Positions 1-7,595 of a stretch of DNA of 31,154 nt are shown here, one piece after another. The DNA is from CAYXXN01 sp964469055 (lineage in GTDB: Bacteria > Acidobacteriota > Thermoanaerobaculia > Multivoradales > JAHEKO01): assembly GCA_964469055.1 (NCBI GenBank), contig CAYXXN010000008.1, positions 1 through 31,154 on the forward strand. Reading direction: 5' to 3'. The first letter of the stretch is position 1; every line of letters starts with the position of its first letter. The position numbers were made by a program, and so were the translations under genes. Under the pieces are notes generated by a model, which saw nothing but the letters and a program-made list of their open reading frames with translations, did no database searches and was not told where the DNA came from.

Positions 1-387
1 GCCTCGCGACGCGAGGTGAGCGAGCAGCCGCGGGTGAGTTTCTCGACGCGCGACCTGGTACAGAGCGAGGGCCTGTCGCGCCAGCTCGCTGGGCACCTGA
101 TCGACGCCTTCGTGGCCGGCCGCTTGGCCGTCCATCCCGACCGTCCGGTGCGCGACAAGATCATCCGCTACCGCAAGCCCTGGGTGCCCGCCGTGCTGCG
201 CTACAACCAGATTCCCGCCGGCGCCCTGGTCGAGGTCTGCAACCTCGCCAACGGAGAGGACCGACGTCTCCTGCTCACCCGGCACTACCGCCAGCAGGTG
301 GCCGAGGCGATCGTGCAGGGCATCCTCGCCTACTACGGCGACGAGGACGAGGCGGCGCCGACGCGCATCGCCAGCGCCGCGCGCTGA
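1..387 (+). CDS. N-acetylmuramoyl-L-alanine amidase, C-terminal part (5'-truncated by window edge)
   Basis: The reading frame is open from base 1, so the gene begins upstream of the window; a GTG at 16 lies in frame but is probably internal. The visible 128 residues look like the end of an Amidase_3 domain, a zinc enzyme that cleaves the lactyl-peptide bond of peptidoglycan in the periplasm. The clue is the segment RYNQIPAGALVEVCNLANGE, which matches the family pattern 'PavLvElgFLSNp'. Its Glu (in ALVEV) corresponds to the conserved active-site glutamate. It is followed by the typical YRQQVAEAIVQGILAYY helix. The segment before it (DKIIRYRKPW) looks longer than in compact amidases. The next gene starts 13 bp downstream on the same strand. 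Zinc-binding His/Glu residues expected earlier in the domain are outside the window, so activity cannot be judged. The family call is fairly confident; the subfamily is not. Confidence 0.72.
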   Translation, partial: ASRREVSEQPRVSFSTRDLVQSEGLSRQLAGHLIDAFVAGRLAVHPDRPVRDKIIRYRKPWVPAVLRYNQIPAGALVEVCNLANGEDRRLLLTRHYRQQVAEAIVQGILAYYGDEDEAAPTRIASAAR

Positions 388-400
388 GGCCGCAGCGCCC

Positions 401-1033
401 ATGGGCTCGGAGTACGACCCCCTCTTCGCCCGCCGAGGCGCACCGGCCGAGGGCCGGGACCTGGAGCGCGCCGAGGAGCTGTTCACGACCGCCGGAGAGC
501 CCTATCTACGCTCGCCGTGGTCGTGGGTGCTGTGGGCCGTGGTCCTGCCGTCGACGGCGTTGGCGACCGCGCGTGCCGCCCGACGCGGCATGCTGGCTGT
601 GCTGCTTCTCTGGTCGGGCGCGGTGCTGCTCGGTGGGGCGGTCGAGGCGGCGTTGATCCTGCGGGACCGGCGGCCGCGGACGGCGCTGGCCGCCTGGGTG
701 CTGCGCGCCCAGGGCAACCTGTCGCTGGTGGCGGTGGCTCTCTCCGTGGTGCTCGTCGCCGGCCGGCTGAGCTGGGCCCTGCCCGGCCTCTGGCTGCTGC
801 TCGTCGGTCACTCCTTCCTCACCCTGGGCGGGCTCAGCTTCCCGCCCCTGCGGCAGACCGGTTGGCTCTATCAGTGCGCCGGCGTCGTCGCTCTGGTGCC
901 GCGCGCCCGACCCTTGTGGGTCTTCGCGGCCGCGACCGCGGCCGGCAACGCTTTCGTGGCCTGGTCGCTGGCCCGCCGTCAGCGGGCTACGCGGGCGGCT
1001 CGAGACGCCACGGCTCGATCGCCAGGACCCTGA
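401..1033 (+). CDS. Small polytopic membrane protein, unknown function
   Basis: I do not recognise this 210-residue protein. It has a charged N-terminal stretch of about 35 residues, then five or six hydrophobic segments (roughly residues 38-60, 63-87, 107-122, 124-145, 150-163 and 170-188). It ends in an Arg/Ala-rich tail, so it is very likely an inner-membrane protein with a cytoplasmic basic C-terminus. There is no signal peptide and no motif I can name. It follows the amidase gene by 13 bp on the same strand and may be co-transcribed with it, which weakly suggests an envelope role. Its 3' end overlaps the convergent greA-fusion gene by 47 bp. The last 16 or so codons therefore double as antisense to the GreA C-terminus and may be less constrained. 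The ATG at 401 has no strong ribosome-binding site. Confidence 0.6.
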   Translation: MGSEYDPLFARRGAPAEGRDLERAEELFTTAGEPYLRSPWSWVLWAVVLPSTALATARAARRGMLAVLLLWSGAVLLGGAVEAALILRDRRPRTALAAWVLRAQGNLSLVAVALSVVLVAGRLSWALPGLWLLLVGHSFLTLGGLSFPPLRQTGWLYQCAGVVALVPRARPLWVFAAATAAGNAFVAWSLARRQRATRAARDATARSPGP

Positions 1034-3077
1034 GTCGGCGGCCGGTGAACTCCACTTCCTCCCCCGGCTTCTTGCCGAGCAAGGCGCGCCCCAGCTCGGA
1101 GTCATAGGAGACCAGCTCGCGCTCGGGATCGCTCTCCCAAGGCCCCAGGATCGAGATCGTCCGCTCGCGGCCGTCGTCGTTCACTCGTACACGGACCGCG
1201 ATGCGCACCTCGGCGCAGTCCTCGCGCTCCAGGTCGATCGGCCGGGCAGTGGCCAGTTCGCGCTCCAGGGTGGCGGCACGCGCCGTCAAGTACTCGTGGC
1301 GCTGGCGGGCCGACTTGTACTCGAAGTTCTCGCGCAGATCCCCGAGCTCGCGAGCTTCCTCGATGGCTCGACGGTTCGCCGGGATCTCCTGCTCCCTGAG
1401 TCGCCGTAGCTGCTCGCGGTGGGCGCCGATCGAGGCCGGCAAGGCGTAGAGGGCCGCTGCCGTCGGCGGGCGCAGGTTGGGGAAGCGCATCGCCAGAGCT
1501 TCGAGCAGCGGCGTTCGGAGGTACTCCTCGAGCGGCGCCCGATCGATGGCTTGGGCCGCGGCCTCCGCCTGACCCACGTCGATGGCGTCGAGCAACAGGG
1601 GCAAGAGGGGCCCGCCCTCGCAGAGCTTACGGAGCCGAGCTCGATGGACCTTGAACTCGTCCTGCCGTAGCGCGGCGAAAACGTGCTGCAAGAGTCGCAG
1701 CGGGCTCCGGCGGAGCAGCTCGGGACGCGAACCGGCTTGTTCGACGAGCCACACGAAGCCGGCCGTGTGCCGGCGTGGCTGGCGCAGCGCCTCGTCGACG
1801 AAGTCGATGAGACGCTGCGGCGCGAGCTCGGCGAGCCAGCCGGCGAGCAGATCGCACAGCCGGACGTCCCCCTCGAGCTCGAGGGCGCGGGAGAGCACCT
1901 CGGCGGCGTCCGGGCGCTCGTCGCGCAGCCAACGGTAGGCGCGCTCGCGCAGCGCACGGTCGACGAGCCCGGCCACCAGAGTCGCCGGGTCGCCACTCGC
2001 CCGCAGCCGCTCGGCGGGCGTCCATGGCCCCCTCGGGGTCCGTTCCGAGACGTCGCTCAGCGCCCACGCGACCGCGAAGGCCAGCTCGGTGTCGGACTCG
2101 GCGGTGGAGGTTGCCAGCCGCTCGAGCTCGCCGGCCATCACCGCGTCGAGCTGGGGGTTGCGCGCGCCGTGGCGCCGGTAGATCTCGAGTTTGCCGGCGA
2201 GGTTGGCGTCGTGAAAGGCTCGTTCGATCGAAGCCTCAGCCTCGGCATCGCTGGCGGCCGCCTTGTAGCGCTGGCGGGCACCGCCGCCCTCCGCGAGAAC
2301 GCGCGGACTGCCGCGAGCGGCGGCCCACCACGAGGTCCACTCGCCCACGGTCACGATGCCAGTCAGCGCGTCGCGGATCTCGCCGGCGGTCAAGCCCGCG
2401 GGCCGGCTGGCGAGGACGGCGAGCAGCAGCTCTTCTGGCCGCTCGCGCTTCAGAGCCGCCACCTCGTCGGGAGCCTCGAGCTTGCGCCGCAGGATGTGGC
2501 CCGGCGCCAGCGCCTCGAGCAGCTTCCCTGCCGCGTTGAAGCCGATCCGCATGCCCGGTTGCTGCTCGAAGTCGACCTTGAAGCTCTCCAGCTCGACGTT
2601 CACCTCGACGACCCGGCCGACCCCCTTGTCTTTCATCCACACTACGGCACCCAGGTCGTAGGCGAGCAGGGCCTGCAGGCGATCGACCTTGTCCCAGGTG
2701 CGGGGCAGGTCCTCGATCGCCCGTTGGAGCCCGAGGTGCTCGATCAGCTTCTCGCGGCTCGGCGAGCCGGCGTAGAGGCGCCGAAGAACCTCCAGGACCG
2801 AGTCATGGAGCTCGGCCGCCGGCCGCAGTAGATCGCCGGCGGCGCGCGCCAGCGCCAGTCGCAGGGCGCTGCGGTCGGCGCTCGCCAGCTCTTCGTCGAG
2901 GAGCTCGAGGAGGGAAGTCGCACGCTCGCCTTCCCCCGCGCCCTTGAGGGCCCGCGCCGCGCCGACGAAGAAGTCGAGGCCGTCCGGGGCCTCCGCGAGG
3001 CGCGTCAGCCAGATCTCTTCCAGAGCCCGGAAGTCTCCGTCTTCGATATACTTCCGAATGTCTTTGCTGACCGCCAT
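987..3077 (-). CDS. greA: GreA-family transcription elongation factor with ~560-residue N-terminal extension
   Basis: The C-terminal 134 residues (about 563-696) form a Gre factor: a coiled-coil hairpin with the motif ARELGDLRENFEY, then a globular domain ending in VSYDSELGRALLGKKPGEEVEF. D580 and E583 in GDLREN correspond to the paired acidic tip residues (D41/E44 of E. coli GreA) that coordinate Mg2+ in the RNA polymerase secondary channel. RNA-cleavage activity is therefore likely retained. The protein is 696 residues against about 158 for ordinary GreA. The extension has a 'GVGRVVEVN...VDFEQQPG' segment near residue 155 and an 'EWTSWW' segment near 250. Similar segments occur in the long GreA proteins of Chlamydiae, spirochaetes and Verrucomicrobia; this is from memory of those families. 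The rest of the extension is Leu/Ala/Arg-rich helix, possibly repeat-like. It starts at ATG 3077 with a weak GAGAG upstream. It is divergent from the HTH gene and convergent with the membrane protein. Confidence 0.88.
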   Translation of the reverse strand: MAVSKDIRKYIEDGDFRALEEIWLTRLAEAPDGLDFFVGAARALKGAGEGERATSLLELLDEELASADRSALRLALARAAGDLLRPAAELHDSVLEVLRRLYAGSPSREKLIEHLGLQRAIEDLPRTWDKVDRLQALLAYDLGAVVWMKDKGVGRVVEVNVELESFKVDFEQQPGMRIGFNAAGKLLEALAPGHILRRKLEAPDEVAALKRERPEELLLAVLASRPAGLTAGEIRDALTGIVTVGEWTSWWAAARGSPRVLAEGGGARQRYKAAASDAEAEASIERAFHDANLAGKLEIYRRHGARNPQLDAVMAGELERLATSTAESDTELAFAVAWALSDVSERTPRGPWTPAERLRASGDPATLVAGLVDRALRERAYRWLRDERPDAAEVLSRALELEGDVRLCDLLAGWLAELAPQRLIDFVDEALRQPRRHTAGFVWLVEQAGSRPELLRRSPLRLLQHVFAALRQDEFKVHRARLRKLCEGGPLLPLLLDAIDVGQAEAAAQAIDRAPLEEYLRTPLLEALAMRFPNLRPPTAAALYALPASIGAHREQLRRLREQEIPANRRAIEEARELGDLRENFEYKSARQRHEYLTARAATLERELATARPIDLEREDCAEVRIAVRVRVNDDGRERTISILGPWESDPERELVSYDSELGRALLGKKPGEEVEFTGRRLRVLAIEPWRLEPPA

Positions 3078-3087
3078 CTCTCGGGTT

Positions 3088-3104
3088 CGATCGGCATCCG
3101 ATCG
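3088..3104. repeat. Perfect inverted repeat in divergent intergenic region
   Basis: CGATCGG-CAT-CCGATCG is a perfect 7-bp inverted repeat with a 3-bp spacer. It lies 11 bp upstream of the greA-fusion start codon, in the roughly 100-bp gap between that gene and the divergent HTH/RodZ-like gene. The position would suit an operator or a small 5'-UTR hairpin. GATC/CGATCG words are common in this GC-rich sequence, so chance is possible. Confidence 0.35.
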
Positions 3105-3179
3105 TCGCGCCCCGGCGGTTCGTGCCCCGGGCTGCCTCCCCGGCCCGGCACGGGTCGGAGTGGTGGCTCATGACGCGAC

Positions 3180-3980
3180 GTGACTCAGTCTCGCGGTTCT
3201 TCCACTCGGCAACCTCCCTGGCAGTCGTCGCGCCCGGGCGAGGACATCACCTTCGGCGCCTGGCTGCGGCGGGAGCGTGAGCTCCGTGAGGTGAACCTGC
3301 GGGAGATCTCGGACGCCACCAACATCAGCGTACGTTACCTCGAGGCCCTCGAAGAGAACCGCTTCGACATTCTACCCGCGCCGGTCTTCGCGCGGGGCTT
3401 CCTGCGGCAGTACGCGCGCTACGTGGGGCTCGACCCGGATGAGGTGGTGAACTCCTATCTCGCAGCCCACGGCGAGGCCGCGGGTCTGGAGGAGATGGCG
3501 TCGCCTCCTCGCCGTCGAGGTGGGGAATGGATCTCCGGCCTGACCGTGGGACTGGTCGTGGCGCTGCTTCTCGCCGGTGTGGCCGCTCTCGCCCTCTACG
3601 TCGAGCGATCCGCGGGGCGCGAGGGGCCGCCGCCGATGGCGTCGCCGATCGTCATCGAGTCGCCCCCTCCGGTGACTGCGCCCGTGCCCACCACCAGCGA
3701 GCCACAGGCGCCGCTGGTCGTGACACTGGAGTTCGAAGCCGACTGCTGGGTCGAGGCAACCGTCGACGAGGGACGTCGGCTCAGCCAGCTCCACCTCCAA
3801 GGTGAATCCCTGCGCCTCGAGGCGCAGCAACGGGTCCTCCTCACCCTCGGCGACCCGGGGGCCGTCCGCATCGAGGTCAACGGCGAGCCCTACAGCCTGG
3901 CGGACGTTCCCGTCGGTCGAACGGCTCGCGATCTCCGGATCGAGCTCCCCGGTCCGGCATCGACGCCAGCCGCCGAGTGA
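3180..3980 (+). CDS. RodZ-like membrane-anchored helix-turn-helix protein
   Basis: The architecture is that of RodZ and its relatives. A cytoplasmic HTH_25/Cro-like domain lies at about residues 22-95 (TFGAWLRRERELREVNLREI through YLEALEENRFDILPAPVFARGFLRQYARYVGL). One transmembrane helix follows at about 118-140. A Pro-rich linker leads to a C-terminal beta domain at about 180-256 of the DUF4115 type (CWVEATVDEG...LTLGDPGAVRIEVNGEPYSL). In E. coli RodZ links MreB to the elongasome and controls cell shape; many homologues are uncharacterised and could have other jobs. The frame starts at GTG 3180 without a good ribosome-binding site, so the first 20 or so residues are uncertain. It overlaps the next gene by 4 bp (GTGA) and heads the run with DnaJ and PP2C genes. 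No MreB or Rod gene is visible here, so I do not assign rodZ. Confidence 0.82.
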   Translation: MTQSRGSSTRQPPWQSSRPGEDITFGAWLRRERELREVNLREISDATNISVRYLEALEENRFDILPAPVFARGFLRQYARYVGLDPDEVVNSYLAAHGEAAGLEEMASPPRRRGGEWISGLTVGLVVALLLAGVAALALYVERSAGREGPPPMASPIVIESPPPVTAPVPTTSEPQAPLVVTLEFEADCWVEATVDEGRRLSQLHLQGESLRLEAQQRVLLTLGDPGAVRIEVNGEPYSLADVPVGRTARDLRIELPGPASTPAAE

Positions 3981-4996
3981 TCCCGCCGCACGAGCTCTCC
4001 GAGCTGGCCCAGCAGATCCTGTCTGGCGCGAGCCCGGAGCTGCGCCGGTTGGCCGCCGAAGGCCTGGCGCCGCTCCCCCTCGACGAGCTCTTGTACGTGC
4101 AGGTGGCGCTGGCAGAGGGCGACGATGCGAACGACGCCTTCCTCGCCACGGGGTCGCTCGCCGAGGTCGACCCTCGGATTGCAGCCAACTTGCTGCGAGA
4201 AGGTGCCGACCTCAGCGTCGTCGCCTACTTCGCGCATCACAGCCCTCATCCGCTGTTGCTCGAGGCTGTCGCGCAGCGTCGCGACGTTCCCGCGACCTTG
4301 CTCGAAGACATCGCCTCTCGCCTACCGGCGGAGGTTCAAGAGACCCTGCTCTTGCGCCAGGACGCCATCCTCGAGGCACCCGGCATCCTGGACGCCCTGG
4401 AGCGCAATCCCGAGCTTTCCAGTTTCGCGGCGCGCCGCCTGCTCGAGTACCGCGAGCATCTGGTGCGCCCCCGGGGCGAGGAGGCCGGGCCACCGAGCAA
4501 GGAACCGGACCTGCCGGAGGTGGTGGAGATCCGCGCCGCCTTCGAGGCGGCCGAGAAGCTGGGCGAGGCGGAGCAGGAGGACCTCGGCCGGCTCAACGCG
4601 GCGCGCATTCGCGGGCTGCCGCTGGCCGCCCGCCTGCAGCTGGCGCGTCGAGCCCCGCGCGCCCTCCGGCTCATCCTCATCCGCGATCAGGATTCCATCG
4701 TGGCGCTGGCGGTGACCCAGCTCAACCGCCTGACCGACGACGAGGTCGAGCAGGTCTCGCGGAGCCGGACCGTCGTGGTCGAGGTGCTCGAAGTGATCGG
4801 CCGCGATCGAATCTGGAGCCGCCGCTATCCGGTGATCGAGGCGTTGGTGCGCAATCCCAAGACCCCTACCAACATCGCGCTGCGGCTCATGCCGCGGCTG
4901 GCGACGCGTAGCCTCAAACAGGCGATGTGGGACCGCAACATCCCCGAGGCCGTGCGGGACCTGGCCCGCCGGTTGTATACAATCAGGACCCGCTGA
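3977..4996 (+). CDS. All-helical repeat-like protein of unknown function (deltaproteobacterial/acidobacterial conserved type)
   Basis: The 339-residue protein has no signal peptide or membrane segment and looks entirely alpha-helical. The N-terminal half (about 1-155) reads as short helical repeats resembling HEAT, leucine-rich variant or DUF2336 proteins (RIAANLLREGADLSVVAYFA, then LLEDIASRLPAEVQETLLLR). A charged linker follows at about 158-190. The C-terminal half (about 205-335) carries ALRLILIRDQDSIV, DDEVEQVSRSRTV and VRNPKTPTNIALRLMPRL. I recall closely similar wording in conserved hypothetical proteins of Geobacter-like and acidobacterial genomes; this needs a search. The GTG start overlaps the HTH stop by 4 bp, which indicates translational coupling. 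The gene sits directly before a DnaJ-TPR gene and a PP2C gene. A scaffold or protein-binding role would fit, but that is inference from fold type only. Confidence 0.68.
   Translation: MIPPHELSELAQQILSGASPELRRLAAEGLAPLPLDELLYVQVALAEGDDANDAFLATGSLAEVDPRIAANLLREGADLSVVAYFAHHSPHPLLLEAVAQRRDVPATLLEDIASRLPAEVQETLLLRQDAILEAPGILDALERNPELSSFAARRLLEYREHLVRPRGEEAGPPSKEPDLPEVVEIRAAFEAAEKLGEAEQEDLGRLNAARIRGLPLAARLQLARRAPRALRLILIRDQDSIVALAVTQLNRLTDDEVEQVSRSRTVVVEVLEVIGRDRIWSRRYPVIEALVRNPKTPTNIALRLMPRLATRSLKQAMWDRNIPEAVRDLARRLYTIRTR
4973..4983 (+). promoter_or_regulatory. Palindromic TTGTATACAA with TACAAT -10-like element upstream of dnaJ-like gene
   Basis: An AT-rich island, TTGTATACAAT, sits at the very end of the helical-protein gene, 34 bp before the DnaJ-TPR start. 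The first ten bases are a perfect palindrome, and TACAAT (4978-4983) is one base from the -10 consensus. A start of transcription near 4990 would give a short leader for dnaJ-like/PP2C. No good -35 is visible, so this is a weak internal promoter or operator candidate. Confidence 0.35.
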
Positions 4997-5017
4997 CCCA
5001 GCTCTCGATTCGCCGGC

Positions 5018-5647
5018 ATGATCACGGACTATTACGTCGTCCTCGGCGTGCAGCGCAACGCCACGACGCGCCAGATTCGTCAGCGCTTCCTGGAGCTGGC
5101 GCGGGAGCGACATCCCGACCTCGTTCTCGGCGAGGGCAAGGCCGAGGCCGAGGCCGAGTTCCAGCGGCTGACCGAGGCTTTCAACGTGCTCGCCGACCCC
5201 CATCGGCGCCGCGCCCACGACGCCCTCCTGGTCTCGGGCGTTGCCGAACCCCAGCCCACGCGCGAGGACCTGGCCAGGGTCTACGTGCAACGCGGCATCA
5301 AGGCCTACAAAACGGCGGACTGGCGCAACGCCCTCGACAACTTCGAGCAGGCCCTGCGGGAGAGCCCGGAGGACGCCGAAGCTTGGTACCATCTGGCGCT
5401 CACCCTGGGTCGGCGCCGCCGGACCCTGCCGCGGGCCCGGACGGCGGCGACCCGGGCCTGCGAGCTCAAGGAGATGGACGCGCGCTACTGGAGTCTGGCC
5501 GGACGGCTGTTCGCCGAGAGCGGGATGTTCGACCAGGCCGAGCAGTACTACCGGCGAGCGCGCGATTGGGGGGCCGACGCAGGCGAGGTCGACGAGGCCC
5601 TGGCGGCGCTGCGCAGCCGTTCCCGACTGTTCGGGAGCTCTTCGTGA
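5018..5647 (+). CDS. DnaJ-domain (J-domain) protein with TPR repeats
   Basis: Residues 3-70 form a J domain: DYYVVLGVQRNATTRQIRQR, the HPD tripeptide at 32-34, and FNVLADPHRRRAHD. HPD is the motif that stimulates DnaK ATP hydrolysis. Residues 84-190 hold about three TPR-like helical pairs (RGIKAYKTADWRNALDNFEQ; AWYHLALTLGRR; GMFDQAEQYYRRA). There is no Gly/Phe-rich region, zinc finger or DnaJ C-terminal domain. At 209 residues it is therefore a specialised class C co-chaperone rather than the general DnaJ. The TPRs suggest it brings Hsp70 to a particular client or complex. It lies 21 bp after the helical-repeat gene, and its TGA overlaps the PP2C ATG by one base (TGATG), so the two are probably translated together. 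The ATG at 5018 starts directly at the J domain, which supports this start. Confidence 0.85.
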   Translation: MITDYYVVLGVQRNATTRQIRQRFLELARERHPDLVLGEGKAEAEAEFQRLTEAFNVLADPHRRRAHDALLVSGVAEPQPTREDLARVYVQRGIKAYKTADWRNALDNFEQALRESPEDAEAWYHLALTLGRRRRTLPRARTAATRACELKEMDARYWSLAGRLFAESGMFDQAEQYYRRARDWGADAGEVDEALAALRSRSRLFGSSS

Positions 5648-6390
5648 TGCTCAAGGTCGAGGCCTACGGCATCACCGACGTGGGCCGCCAGCGCTCGCGC
5701 AACGAGGACTCCTTCGCCATTGTTCCGGACCGTCGGCTCTACGTGGTCGCCGACGGCATGGGCGGACACGGCAACGGGCACATCGCGTCGCGGCTGGTCG
5801 TCGAGGAGGTGAGCAATTTCATGCGCTCCGGCGACTCCGGCGGCGATGCCGAGGCCGCGACGGCCCGGCTGCGGGAGGCCGTGCAGGCTGCCCAGGCCAA
5901 GCTGCGCTCCGCGGTCCGCGCCGACGAATCGCTGATCGGCATGGGCACCACCCTGGTCAGCGTTCTGGTGGTGGGTGATCTCGCCATTGTCGCCCACGTC
6001 GGCGACAGCCGCGTCTACCGCTGGCGGGCGGGGCGCCTCGAACGGCTCACGCGCGACCACTCCTGGGTCGACGAGCAGGTCGCCGCCGGCTACCTGTCGG
6101 AAGAGCAGGCGCGGACCCACCCCCTCAAGAGCGTCGTCACCCGCGCCCTGTCCGGCGAGGATGGCGTCGAAGTGGACGCCCGGGTGCTCGATCTCCGCGA
6201 AGGCGACCGCTACCTGATCTGCTCGGATGGCCTGAGCAACATGCTCTCCGATGCCGACCTCGGCCGCCAGCTGGACGCCGGGGAGGCGCTGGAAGTCACC
6301 TGCCGCGCGCTGGTGGAGGAGGCCAACGCCCGGGGCGGTCTGGACAACATCACGGTCGTCCTGCTGGCGGTGCGGGACTCCGGCGCCTGA
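5647..6390 (+). CDS. PP2C-family serine/threonine protein phosphatase
   Basis: This is a compact 247-residue PPM/PP2C phosphatase (PrpC/Stp type), which removes phosphate from Ser/Thr using two metal ions. The expected motifs appear in order: DVGRQRSRNEDS (11-22), VADGMGGHGNG (34-44, metal-binding D36), GMGTTL (98-103), AHVGDSRVYR (116-125), RDHSWVDEQVAAG (136-148), VVTRALSG (163-170), ICSDGLSNML (191-200, D194) and GLDNITVVLL (231-240, D233). All metal-ligand aspartates look intact. There is no membrane segment, so it is cytoplasmic. The frame is open far upstream, but ATG 5647 is the real start: it overlaps the DnaJ-TPR stop and has GGGAGC just upstream. It is the last gene of the HTH/helical/DnaJ run and ends only 3 bp from the stop of the convergent VWFA gene. 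The kinase-like gene at 21902-23527 is far away, so a functional pairing is not shown. Confidence 0.93.
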   Translation: MLKVEAYGITDVGRQRSRNEDSFAIVPDRRLYVVADGMGGHGNGHIASRLVVEEVSNFMRSGDSGGDAEAATARLREAVQAAQAKLRSAVRADESLIGMGTTLVSVLVVGDLAIVAHVGDSRVYRWRAGRLERLTRDHSWVDEQVAAGYLSEEQARTHPLKSVVTRALSGEDGVEVDARVLDLREGDRYLICSDGLSNMLSDADLGRQLDAGEALEVTCRALVEEANARGGLDNITVVLLAVRDSGA

Positions 6391-6393
6391 GCG

Positions 6394-7545
6394 CTAGCTC
6401 CCCGCCAGGTAGCCCTGCCGGTAGCGCACCTTGAAGTCCGGGTTCAGGGTGCGGACGGTCACCTGCCGGTAGCCGGCCTCGCTCGCCGGCACACGGGCCG
6501 CGTAGCTCAGCAGGTAGTAGCCGTTGTTGTCGTCGACGACCTGGCGCAGGGGGAACTGGAAGTTGACGAAGTTGGCGTAGTACTGGCCGCCGGTGTCGCT
6601 GGCGAGCACGCTCAAGCCGTTGTTGAGGAGGCCCTGGCTGAAGGTCTCGTCCGCCAGGTTCTCGAGCAGGGAGACCCCATAGACCGCCACGTTGTTGTCG
6701 TTGAGGCGCTCCATCATGTTGGGGTAGTACCGCTTGTCGGCCTGGAAGGTCCCGAAACTGCCCGACTCGAGGTTGCTGATCGCCGCCGGGTTGACCCCGA
6801 ACTCGCCCGATTCGCCGAAGCCGACGGAGAACAACAACAGGTTCTTGCGGCCGATGATGGTACCGCCGGCCCCGGCCACCGACTCCAGCGCGCCGTAGAT
6901 CTTGCGGCTGGCGCGGGCCAGATCGCGTCCCTGAGGCAGGTTGGCGCGCAACGATGGCCCCGTGGACCCCTCGCTACGGGACGGCCAGTTCTCGCTCGCG
7001 TCCTTACCGCGCGCCACGTCGTCGAGGGCTTGCAGGATCGCCTCGTTGTCGGTGGTGAAGTCCTCGTGCACTTGCAGCTTGACGTCGTAGGAGAGGACGG
7101 CAACCCAGTCGTTGGGGAGCAGCTCCTGATGCACCCAGCGGCGAGCCCAGCGCAGGGCATCGAGCAACTGACTCGTCAAGTCGGGATAGAGCTGTCGAGG
7201 ATCGTCGAAGAACAAGATGAAGAAACGATCCACTGGTACCTGCTCGGGCGAGATGCCGAGTCGCTCCGCCAGGTTGACCGACTCGAGAAAGCGCCGGTTG
7301 CTGTAGAAGGTCACGTCCGTCAGGTCGACGGCCTGGTCACCGTCCTCGACGACGAAGTCGTCGCGGTCGAGGCCGAGGATGACGTTGCCGTCGCCGTCGG
7401 TGACGACGACGTCGAGCAGCACCTCGGTGACCTCGATCCGCTCCTGGAAGGGCTCCTCCTGGAGCGTGGGCTGCTGAGCGGCGAGAGGCGCCGCGGCCAG
7501 CAGGCAGACGACGACGACGAGGCGGGACGGGCGGAGGGAGGACAT
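6394..7545 (-). CDS. Secreted VWFA-related (acidobacterial type) protein
   Basis: This 383-residue exported protein has a signal peptide (SSLRPSRLVVVVCLLAAAPL with an Ala-Gln cleavage region near residues 21-23). It then shows the pattern of the 'VWFA-related Acidobacterial domain' (TIGR03436 as I remember it): VTEVLLDVVVTDGDGNVILG, then LDRDDFVVEDG. A von Willebrand A fold begins at FFILFFDDPRQLYP and continues with WVAVLSYD, LLLFSVGF, NVAVYGVSLL and GGQYYANF. It ends with YYLLSYAARVP and a short beta tail. The first Asp of the metal site is present, but the usual DxSxS is replaced by DDPRQ. The function of these proteins is unknown; they are abundant in Acidobacteria. The start at ATG 7545 is well supported by AAGGAG 9 nt upstream, although the frame is open further. 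It lies 50 bp after the fadJ-like gene and may be read from the same transcript. Confidence 0.85.
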   Translation of the reverse strand: MSSLRPSRLVVVVCLLAAAPLAAQQPTLQEEPFQERIEVTEVLLDVVVTDGDGNVILGLDRDDFVVEDGDQAVDLTDVTFYSNRRFLESVNLAERLGISPEQVPVDRFFILFFDDPRQLYPDLTSQLLDALRWARRWVHQELLPNDWVAVLSYDVKLQVHEDFTTDNEAILQALDDVARGKDASENWPSRSEGSTGPSLRANLPQGRDLARASRKIYGALESVAGAGGTIIGRKNLLLFSVGFGESGEFGVNPAAISNLESGSFGTFQADKRYYPNMMERLNDNNVAVYGVSLLENLADETFSQGLLNNGLSVLASDTGGQYYANFVNFQFPLRQVVDDNNGYYLLSYAARVPASEAGYRQVTVRTLNPDFKVRYRQGYLAGS

Positions 7546-7595
7546 CGGGAGGATCTCCTTATGCCCTTGAAGCGAGCAAGAACGGGGCCAACCGG

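Noticed and set aside
4322..5392. 356-codon minus-strand open frame
   Set aside because: It is opposite the helical-repeat and DnaJ-TPR genes, both of which have recognisable sequence and coupled junctions; no ribosome-binding site or family motif is seen.
4927..5646. Possible N-terminal extension of the PP2C phosphatase
   Set aside because: The frame is open but overlaps the DnaJ-TPR gene in another frame, and the wording is Arg/Pro-rich noise. The ATG at 5647 overlapping the previous stop starts directly at the PP2C domain.
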